A stretch of 64,000 bases of DNA from Citrobacter rodentium NBRC 105723 = DSM 16636 (lineage in GTDB: Bacteria > Pseudomonadota > Gammaproteobacteria > Enterobacterales > Enterobacteriaceae), in NCBI RefSeq assembly GCF_021278985.1, contig NZ_CP082833.1, forward strand, positions 1,426,001-1,490,000. Reading direction: 5' to 3'. The translations under genes were made by a program, and so were the position numbers. Under the pieces are notes generated by a model. That model searched no databases, was not told where the DNA came from, and saw nothing but the letters and a program-made list of their open reading frames with translations. Below, piece by piece: positions 57,881-64,000 of the stretch (positions are counted from its first letter, which is position 1; every line of letters starts with the position of its first letter).

Positions 57881-58798
57881 ATTTACCGCTTTGATAGCGT
57901 CTATCTGCGCGTCTTTTTCACTCCACAGCGTATTCAGCCAGAGCTGGAAATGGCGCTTAAACTCTTTATCATTCGCGTAATCGCCATGCAGTTCACCGGT
58001 CACCGGCTGCATATCCACGCGCACTACAATACGCGTCAGCCTTCCTTGCAGCATATCGAAGAAAGGGGTCCGATCGTTTTCCGGATAGCACAGCGTAACG
58101 TTGAGCAATTTATCGAACCGGGTGCCCAGCACATTCAGCGCCATCGCAATCCCTGCCGCTTTGGGCGGCAACAGGTTTTTATACGGCGAGCGGGTTTGCT
58201 GGCGTTTTTCTACGGTAAAGCGGGAACCCTCGACGAAATTAACGATTGTTGTCGGTTGCGCGCGAAACTTCTCGCATGAACGGCGGGTGGTTTCCACATC
58301 TTTACCGCGTCGTTCCGGGTGGCGCAGGAGATAAGCGCGCGAATAGCGCTTCATAAACGGCATATCCAGTGCCCAACAGGCGAGCCCGATAAAAGGCACC
58401 CAGGCCAGCCGCTGCTTGAGGAAGTATTTATTCATCGGAATGTGCTTACGAAAAAGTACGCAAAGCACCACAATATCCGCCCAGCTGCGATGATTGCAGA
58501 CCAACAAATACCAGTTTTTCTTAGTGAGTCCCTCAAGCCCTTCCACATCCCATTGTAGCCAGGGATTCAGGTGTAACAGACATGCAAGCCCTTCGCACCA
58601 GCAGTACATCATAAAATTACAGAAGCGGGAGACGCTGCGCCAGATCCAGGGGACAGGCAGCAGAAGCTTTACCATCCCGGCAATGATGATCGGCACAGAG
58701 CAAACAATGGTGACCAGAATGGTCAATACGATGCTCAGCAACAAAGTAACTGGAGCGAGCCATCGCCTCATGATTAACGTATTCAAAGGATTAGCCAT
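57863..58798 (-). CDS. yihG: YihG, PlsC-like acyltransferase
   Basis: 311 residues from ATG 58798 (a GTG at 58819 is in frame but without ribosome site). An N-terminal membrane segment (about 12-40) is followed by the glycerolipid acyltransferase motifs NHRSWAD (H-X4-D) and NFVEGSRF. E. coli YihG is reported as a 1-acylglycerol-3-phosphate acyltransferase that adds certain acyl chains. yihF, found next to it in E. coli, is absent. Convergent with dsbA. Confidence 0.94.
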   Translation of the reverse strand: MANPLNTLIMRRWLAPVTLLLSIVLTILVTIVCSVPIIIAGMVKLLLPVPWIWRSVSRFCNFMMYCWCEGLACLLHLNPWLQWDVEGLEGLTKKNWYLLVCNHRSWADIVVLCVLFRKHIPMNKYFLKQRLAWVPFIGLACWALDMPFMKRYSRAYLLRHPERRGKDVETTRRSCEKFRAQPTTIVNFVEGSRFTVEKRQQTRSPYKNLLPPKAAGIAMALNVLGTRFDKLLNVTLCYPENDRTPFFDMLQGRLTRIVVRVDMQPVTGELHGDYANDKEFKRHFQLWLNTLWSEKDAQIDAIKAVNKKAGQ

Positions 58799-58819
58799 AA
58801 ACAGTGCGCTAAATCGCAC

Positions 58820-59161
58820 AAGGTGGCTGATTTTATCAGAAAATGATGTAAATGACGGTTCTGCGTTGCCGGGGAAAAGCCAGTCTATCTATCCACAATT
58901 CGTATTTCCCTGAAATCGTAAAGAAAACGAATAACATTTTTTATAAATAGATGAAATAAAACGACAAAAAACAGAGAGAAAAAAGTATCCGATTGAAATT
59001 AAATCGAAGAAAACTAAATATGCACAAAGTTATCCACAGGAAGCCTGGCGAGCGATCCACAAGATCTCTAAAAGATTTGCCATAAATGTGGCGAAAAACT
59101 CATGTTTTCATCCCGTCTGTGGCATCCTTTACTCATAAACTGATAAACAGGCACGGACATT
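58820..59161. promoter_or_regulatory. yihG-polA intergenic region with DnaA-box-like sites
   Basis: 342 bp, very AT-rich in the middle. A perfect DnaA box TTATCCACA lies at 59030-59038; CTATCCACA (58890-58898) and CGATCCACA (59054-59062) differ by one and two bases, all in the same orientation. The polA promoter must lie in the right part but no clear consensus was picked. No replication origin is implied. Confidence 0.7.
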
Positions 59162-61948
59162 ATGGTTCAGATCCCAGAAAACCCACTTATCCTTGTAGAC
59201 GGCTCCTCTTATCTCTATCGCGCATACCATGCGTTTCCACCGCTGACCAACAGCGCTGGCGAACCGACCGGCGCGATGTACGGCGTCCTCAACATGCTGC
59301 GCAGCCTGATCATGCAGTACCAGCCGACGCATGCCGCAGTGGTGTTTGATGCCAAGGGTAAAACCTTCCGTGACGAATTATTTGAACACTATAAATCGCA
59401 TCGCCCGCCGATGCCGGACGACCTGCGCGCGCAAATCGAACCGCTGCACGCGATGGTTAAAGCGATGGGATTGCCATTGCTGGCGGTATCCGGCGTAGAA
59501 GCGGACGATGTTATCGGAACCCTGGCGCGTGAAGCGGAAAAAGCAGGCCGTCCGGTGCTGATCAGTACCGGGGATAAAGATATGGCCCAGTTGGTTACGC
59601 CGAACATTACGCTTATCAACACCATGACCAATACGATTCTGGGTCCGGAGGAAGTGGTTAATAAATATGGCGTGCCGCCCGAGCTGATTATCGACTTCCT
59701 GGCGCTAATGGGCGACTCATCTGACAATATTCCGGGCGTACCGGGCGTGGGCGAAAAAACCGCCCAGGCACTGCTGCAGGGTCTGGGTGGGCTGGATACT
59801 CTGTATGCCGAATCAGACAAAATTGCCGGGCTGACCTTCCGCGGCGCCAAAACGATGGCGGGCAAGCTGGAACAAAATAAAGAGGTGGCTTATCTCTCGT
59901 ATAAGCTGGCGACGATAAAAACCGACGTCGAACTGGAGTTAACCTGCGAACAGCTGGAAGTGAAACAGCCCATCGCCGATGAGCTGTTGGACCTGTTCCG
60001 GAAATATGAGTTCAAACGCTGGACCGCCGATGTCGAAGCCGGTAAGTGGCTACAGGCGAAAGGGGCAAAGCCTGCCGCTAAGCCACAGGAAACCCTCGTT
60101 ATTGACGAATCGCCCGATGAGGCTACCGCTGCGCTTTCTTATGAAAACTACGTCACTATTCTTGATGAAGCGACGCTGAAAGCGTGGATCGCGAAGCTGG
60201 AAAAAGCGCCTGTCTTCGCCTTTGATACCGAGACGGACAGCCTCGATAACATCACTGCCAATCTGGTGGGGCTGTCATTTGCGGTTGAACCCGGCGTGGC
60301 GGCCTATGTGCCGGTCGCCCACGATTATCTGGACGCGCCGGATCAGATCGCCCGCGATCGCGCGCTGGAGCTGCTGAAACCGCTGCTGGAAGATGAGAAG
60401 GTTAGCAAGGTCGGGCAAAACCTGAAGTACGATCGCGGTATTCTGGCCAACTATGGCATTGAACTGCGCGGCATTGCTTTTGATACGATGCTGGAGTCGT
60501 ACATCCTGAACAGCGTCGCCGGGCGTCACGATATGGACAGCCTGTCTGACCGCTGGCTGAAGCACAAAACCATTACCTTTGAAGAGATTGCAGGCAAGGG
60601 CAAAAATCAACTGACCTTCAACCAGATCGCGCTGGAAGAGGCGGGGCGCTATGCGGCTGAAGATGCGGACGTCACGCTACAGCTGCATCTGAAAATGTGG
60701 CCAGAGCTTCAGCAGCATAAAGGCCCGCTGAACGTATTTGAAAATATCGAAATGCCGCTGGTGCCGGTGCTGTCCCGCGTTGAGCGTAACGGCGTGATGA
60801 TCGATCCCGCCGTGCTGCATAAGCACTCTGAAGAAATCACGTTGCGTCTGGCGGAGCTGGAGCAGAAGGCGCATGACATTGCCGGTGAGGCGTTTAACCT
60901 CTCATCCACTAAGCAGCTGCAAACCATTCTGTTTGAAAAACAGGGGATCAAGCCGCTGAAGAAAACCCCTGGCGGCGCGCCGTCCACATCGGAAGAGGTA
61001 CTGGAAGAGCTGGCGCTGGATTATCCGTTACCGAAGGTGATTCTTGAGTATCGCGGCCTGGCGAAGCTGAAATCGACCTACACCGACAAGCTGCCGCTGA
61101 TGATCAACCCGAAAACAGGACGTGTCCATACCTCCTATCATCAGGCAGTAACCGCCACCGGGCGACTGTCGTCTACCGATCCGAACCTGCAAAACATTCC
61201 GGTACGCAATGAAGAAGGGCGTCGTATCCGTCAGGCGTTTATTCCGCCGAAGGATCACGTCATTGTTTCCGCTGACTATTCGCAGATTGAGTTACGCATT
61301 ATGGCGCACCTGTCGCGCGATAAGGGGCTGCTGACGGCGTTTGCCGAAGGTAAGGACATTCACCGCGCGACCGCGGCGGAAGTGTTTGGTTTACCGCTGG
61401 AGACGGTGACGAACGAACAGCGTCGCAGCGCGAAGGCGATTAACTTTGGCCTGATCTACGGGATGAGCGCATTCGGTCTGGCGCGCCAGCTGAACATTCC
61501 GCGTAAGGAAGCGCAGAAGTATATGGATCTCTACTTCGAGCGTTATCCAGGCGTGCTGGAATATATGGAGCGCACGCGCGCCCAGGCGAAAGAGCAGGGC
61601 TACGTTGAAACGCTGGAAGGGCGTCGCCTCTACCTGCCGGATATTAAATCCAGTAACGGCGCGCGCCGCGCTGGCGCTGAACGTGCGGCGATCAACGCCC
61701 CGATGCAGGGGACTGCCGCCGATATCATTAAACGCGCGATGATTGCCGTAGATGGCTGGCTGGAAAGCGAGCAGCCGCGCGTGCGGATGATCATGCAGGT
61801 GCACGATGAACTGGTATTCGAAGTGCATAAAGACGACCTCGACGTCGTCTCGAAAAAGATTCACCAACTGATGGAAAACTGTACGCGCATTGATGTGCCG
61901 TTGCTGGTGGAAGTGGGAAGCGGTGAAAACTGGGATCAGGCGCACTAA
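59162..61948 (+). CDS. polA: DNA polymerase I
   Basis: 928 residues. The 5'-3' exonuclease domain (about 1-320: LILVDGSSYLYRAYHA, GEKTAQALL helix-hairpin-helix) is followed by the 3'-5' exonuclease domain (about 325-517: FDTETDSL with DEDDy residues) and the polymerase domain (motif A SADYSQIELRI, motif B RRSAKAINFGLIYG, motif C VHDELVFEV). It fills gaps in Okazaki-fragment maturation and repair. Confidence 0.98.
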   Translation: MVQIPENPLILVDGSSYLYRAYHAFPPLTNSAGEPTGAMYGVLNMLRSLIMQYQPTHAAVVFDAKGKTFRDELFEHYKSHRPPMPDDLRAQIEPLHAMVKAMGLPLLAVSGVEADDVIGTLAREAEKAGRPVLISTGDKDMAQLVTPNITLINTMTNTILGPEEVVNKYGVPPELIIDFLALMGDSSDNIPGVPGVGEKTAQALLQGLGGLDTLYAESDKIAGLTFRGAKTMAGKLEQNKEVAYLSYKLATIKTDVELELTCEQLEVKQPIADELLDLFRKYEFKRWTADVEAGKWLQAKGAKPAAKPQETLVIDESPDEATAALSYENYVTILDEATLKAWIAKLEKAPVFAFDTETDSLDNITANLVGLSFAVEPGVAAYVPVAHDYLDAPDQIARDRALELLKPLLEDEKVSKVGQNLKYDRGILANYGIELRGIAFDTMLESYILNSVAGRHDMDSLSDRWLKHKTITFEEIAGKGKNQLTFNQIALEEAGRYAAEDADVTLQLHLKMWPELQQHKGPLNVFENIEMPLVPVLSRVERNGVMIDPAVLHKHSEEITLRLAELEQKAHDIAGEAFNLSSTKQLQTILFEKQGIKPLKKTPGGAPSTSEEVLEELALDYPLPKVILEYRGLAKLKSTYTDKLPLMINPKTGRVHTSYHQAVTATGRLSSTDPNLQNIPVRNEEGRRIRQAFIPPKDHVIVSADYSQIELRIMAHLSRDKGLLTAFAEGKDIHRATAAEVFGLPLETVTNEQRRSAKAINFGLIYGMSAFGLARQLNIPRKEAQKYMDLYFERYPGVLEYMERTRAQAKEQGYVETLEGRRLYLPDIKSSNGARRAGAERAAINAPMQGTAADIIKRAMIAVDGWLESEQPRVRMIMQVHDELVFEVHKDDLDVVSKKIHQLMENCTRIDVPLLVEVGSGENWDQAH

Positions 61949-62083
61949 GAGAACGGTGAATAACGCGCTCTTTTCGTAATTAAGCAACATAAGAAACCAC
62001 GTTTTGTGATGAGCATTGGAATTCCTTATGTAAAGAATGAAAAAAAATTACAAAAAGTGCTTTCTGAGCTGCTTAAAAAAGAG

Positions 62084-62089
62084 TAAAGT
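62084..62089 (+). promoter_or_regulatory. spf promoter -10 element
   Basis: TAAAGT, 7 nt before the start of Spot 42. In E. coli CRP-cAMP represses this promoter; a convincing CRP dyad was not resolved here. Confidence 0.75.
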
Positions 62090-62114
62090 TATTCGCGTAG
62101 GGTACAGAGGTAAG

Positions 62115-62162
62115 ATGTTCTATCTTTCAGACCTTTTACTTCACGTAATCGGATTTGGCTGA
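62115..62162 (+). CDS. spfP: SpfP, small protein encoded in Spot 42
   Basis: A 15-codon frame MFYLSDLLLHVIGFG from ATG 62115 to TGA, preceded by AGAGGTAAG. It is the same peptide as that recalled for E. coli, where Spot 42 was shown to encode a functional protein that also affects carbon catabolite control. Confidence 0.75.
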   Translation: MFYLSDLLLHVIGFG

Positions 62163-62175
62163 ATATTTTAGCCGC

Positions 62176-62205
62176 CCCAGTCAGTTTCTGACTGGGGCGT
62201 TTTTT
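62176..62205 (+). terminator. Terminator of spf
   Basis: CGCCCCAGTCAG and CTGACTGGGGCG form a long stem followed by TTTTTT; it is also the 3' end of Spot 42. Confidence 0.95.
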
Positions 62206-62221
62206 ATTGTCGGTATCCATC

Positions 62222-62258
62222 GCCAGGCCGGATAAGACGCATCGCGTCGCTATCCGGC
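62222..62258. repeat. REP element between spf and engB
   Basis: CCAGGCCGGATAAGACG and CGCTATCCGGC arms, at the 3' side of engB. Confidence 0.8.
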
Positions 62259-62268
62259 AGCGTACAAC

Positions 62269-62901
62269 TTACTCGCTGTCCTGCGCCTCTTCCACCGGCG
62301 CCAGATCGCTGAACCAGCTGTCCAGCTTCTGCCGTAACTTGTCCACACCCTGCTTCTTCAGCGACGAAAAGGCTTCAACCTGCACATCGCCGTTAAACGC
62401 CAGTACCGCTTCACGCACCATGTTCAGCTGAGCTTTACGCGCGCCGCTGGCCAGTTTGTCCGCTTTGGTCAACAGAACCAGCACCTGAATATTGCTCTCT
62501 ACCGCCCACAGGATCATCTGCTGGTCGAGATCTTTCAGCGGATGGCGAATGTCCATCAGCACGACCAGCCCTTGCAGGCTCTGGCGTTTTTCCAGATATT
62601 CACCCAGCGCGCGCTGCCATTTGCGCTTCATCTCTTCCGGCACTTCGGCGTAGCCGTAGCCGGGCAGGTCAACCAGACGCTTGCCGTCGACCACTTCAAA
62701 CAGGTTAATAAGCTGGGTGCGGCCAGGCGTTTTTGACGTCCGCGCGAGGTTTTTCTGGTTGGTTAGCGTGTTCAGCGCACTGGATTTGCCTGCGTTAGAA
62801 CGGCCAGCAAAAGCCACTTCAATTCCGGTATCGGAAGGTAAATGGCGAATATCAGGCGCACTCATCACAAAATGCGTCTGTTGATAATTCAGGTTAATCA
62901 A
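62269..62901 (-). CDS. engB: Ribosome-biogenesis GTPase EngB (YihA/YsxC)
   Basis: 210 residues, TrmE-Era-like GTPase: G1 GRSNAGKSS near residue 34, G2 TPGRTQ, G3 DLPGYG, G4 TKAD. Essential in many bacteria for 50S assembly. It is monocistronic and divergent from csrC. Confidence 0.97.
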   Translation of the reverse strand: MINLNYQQTHFVMSAPDIRHLPSDTGIEVAFAGRSNAGKSSALNTLTNQKNLARTSKTPGRTQLINLFEVVDGKRLVDLPGYGYAEVPEEMKRKWQRALGEYLEKRQSLQGLVVLMDIRHPLKDLDQQMILWAVESNIQVLVLLTKADKLASGARKAQLNMVREAVLAFNGDVQVEAFSSLKKQGVDKLRQKLDSWFSDLAPVEEAQDSE

Positions 62902-63138
62902 AGCGGTCGTCTCCGTCAGTCAAAGCTTTGCGGCGATTATACCTGAACAGCAGCAAAAGACGGATTTTTCGACACGAGCGCGATGTAAGTAAAAACCCTT
63001 CGCTTTGTGAGACATTGCCGATTGTTACTGGAAGAAATCCAGGAGTAATTGCAGGGCCATTAATTAAATATGCTAACTAAATCAGAGAATTAACTTTGTG
63101 TATTATTCTGAAAATGTATGATTTGCGTGGTTAGTGGG
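62902..63138. other. engB-csrC intergenic region
   Basis: About 240 bp of AT-rich DNA between divergent genes. It must hold the engB promoter and, in E. coli, UvrY (BarA/UvrY) control elements of csrC; no confident UvrY dyad was identified. Confidence 0.6.
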
Positions 63139-63166
63139 TTGTCAGTTTAAGTCAATAGAGTAAAGT
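63139..63166 (+). promoter_or_regulatory. csrC promoter
   Basis: TTGTCA (63139-63144), 16-nt spacer, TAAAGT (63161-63166), 7 nt before the start of CsrC. Confidence 0.8.
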
Positions 63167-63173
63167 ACACCCC

Positions 63174-63417
63174 ATAGCGAGGATGCTGGAAGGATAAACG
63201 ACTCAGGATGAGGGTCAGGAGCGCCAGGAGGCGAAGACACAGGATTGTCAGGATGACAAGACGTTCGGAGACGTTTAATTTACGGAAAAGGAAAAGACAC
63301 GGATCGTTCCAGGCTGAAGGAAAAACAGGGTGTGTTGAGAGCCGACACGGAATGTGGAACCCGCTAAGGGTTATGAGTCAGGTTAAAAGGCGGCAGAGCA
63401 ATCTGTCGCCTTTTTTC
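63174..63417 (+). ncRNA. csrC: CsrC small RNA, CsrA antagonist
   Basis: About 244 nt, close to the E. coli length and sequence (CTCAGGATGAGGGTCAGGAGCG...). Fifteen GGA triplets were counted, many in hairpin loops, which titrate the translational repressor CsrA. It ends at the hairpin GGCGGCAGA/TCTGTCGCC followed by TTTTTT. Located between engB and yihI as in E. coli. Confidence 0.95.
63388..63417 (+). terminator. Terminator of csrC
   Basis: AGGCGGCAGA and TCTGTCGCCT pair with a G-T wobble and are followed by TTTTTCTTT. Confidence 0.9.
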
Positions 63418-63479
63418 TTTATTTCTGCTAGATTCCGGCGCAATTGTATACTGAATAAAACAGCCAAAGACGAATCACT

Positions 63480-63989
63480 ATGAAATCCACATCGACATCA
63501 CGCGGCAAAGGCCCCGCAAAGGCGCGCCGTAAAACCCGCGAAGAGTTGAATCAGGAAGCGCGCGACCGCAAGCGCCAGAAAAAACACCGTGGTCACACGG
63601 CGGGAAGCCGTGCGACAGGCGGCGGCGCGGCATCGGGCGCAAAAAACCAGAACAAGCAAAAAGACCCACGTATCGGCAGTAAAACCCCCATTCCCCTGGG
63701 CGTGACGGAAAAAGTCACCAGACAGCAAAAACCGAAGAGTGAGAAACCTATGCTTTCACCGCAGGCTGAGTTGGATTTACTGGAAACGGATGAGCGCCTG
63801 GATGCGCTGTTAGAACGTCTGGAAGCAGGCGAAACCCTGAGCGCCGAAGAGCAGAGCTGGGTGGATGCCAGACTGGATCGTATCGACGAACTGATGCAGA
63901 AGCTGGGCCTCTCTTACGACGATGACGAAGAAGAGGAAGAAGACGAGAAGCAGGAAGATATGATGCGCCTGCTTCGCGGGGGTAACTGA
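63480..63989 (+). CDS. yihI: YihI, GTPase-activating protein for Der (EngA)
   Basis: 169 residues, complete in the window. The N-terminal third is Lys/Arg-rich and disordered (ARRKTREELNQEARDRKRQKK), the middle has the conserved DPRIGSKTPIPLGV, and the C-terminal half is helical with an acidic DDDEEEEEDEKQED tail. In E. coli YihI stimulates the GTPase Der and delays 50S assembly. Its location next to engB groups two ribosome-assembly factors. Confidence 0.95.
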   Translation: MKSTSTSRGKGPAKARRKTREELNQEARDRKRQKKHRGHTAGSRATGGGAASGAKNQNKQKDPRIGSKTPIPLGVTEKVTRQQKPKSEKPMLSPQAELDLLETDERLDALLERLEAGETLSAEEQSWVDARLDRIDELMQKLGLSYDDDEEEEEDEKQEDMMRLLRGGN

Positions 63990-64000
63990 CGGTTTACAGC

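Larger units (their letters stand above)
62097..62205 (+). ncRNA. spf: Spot 42 small RNA
   Basis: 109 nt starting GTAGGGTACAGAGG and ending at the terminator GCCCCAGTCA...TGACTGGGGCGTTTTTT. Nearly identical to E. coli Spot 42, which with Hfq represses galK and many secondary carbon-use genes when cAMP is low. Same place, downstream of polA. Confidence 0.97.

Noticed and set aside
58820..59161. A replication origin next to polA
   Set aside because: Only one perfect DnaA box and no ordered box array or GATC cluster; oriC in enterics lies elsewhere.

Overview
The window is a chromosomal segment of an enteric gammaproteobacterium. Gene content and order match the hemY to yihI interval of Escherichia coli K-12 almost gene for gene, and the products are close to E. 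coli and Salmonella proteins recalled from memory. Several details point away from E. coli itself: there are no aslAB, yigE, yigF, yigG or yihF genes, and the 23S rRNA carries an intervening sequence in helix 45. A Citrobacter-like genome is the best guess, with low confidence at species level. REP/BIME palindromes fill many intergenic gaps, as is typical of this group.

Layout. 1-880: the end of a tRNA cluster (His, Leu, Pro), then the sRNA GlmZ behind an apparent sigma-54 promoter with three GlrR-type sites. 880-7910: the leftward heme operon hemCDXY, divergent from cyaA. 7971-15557: cyaY, then lptM-dapF-yigA-xerC-yigB-uvrD (tightly overlapping, with an SOS promoter for uvrD) and corA with its leader. 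15632-16910: an IS110-family element. 17008-26569: rarD, yigI, pldA, recQ, rhtC, rhtB, pldB, yigL, bioP, metR. 26802-41082: metE, dlhH, udp, rmuC, the ubiE-ubiJ-ubiB and tatABC(D) genes, rfaH, ubiD, fre. 41283-48824: fadBA, pepQ, yigZ, trkH, hemG. 48874-54495: a complete rRNA operon (16S, tRNA-Ile, tRNA-Ala, 23S, 5S) with tandem promoters and a terminator. 54721-63989: mobBA, yihD, srkA, dsbA, yihG, polA, Spot 42, engB, CsrC, yihI.

The most interesting system is the insertion element between corA and rarD. Its recombinase (326 aa, DEDD residues D11/E60/D102/D105 and S241) looks like a close relative of IS621, the prototype of bridge-RNA-guided recombination. The noncoding left end folds into a bridge-RNA-like molecule. 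Its target loop spells ATCAGGC plus a strand complementary to CTACGTC, while the element actually sits at ATCCGGC-CT-ACGTC, so 13 of 14 target bases agree. The donor loop spells ACAGTAT, matching the right end. Both boundaries can be set at a CT core, giving a 1279-bp element inside a BIME. Joining the right and left ends would create a TTGCAG-N17-TATTAT promoter for the RNA. A near-perfect unoccupied target lies about 1.5 kb away, downstream of uvrD.

Most other genes are housekeeping: heme and ubiquinone synthesis, cAMP, replication and repair, Tat export, fatty acid oxidation and ribosome production. They are tied to global regulators by recognisable sites for CRP (cyaA, udp), LexA (uvrD), FadR (fadBA), MetJ/MetR (metE/metR) and DnaA-box-like sequences (polA).
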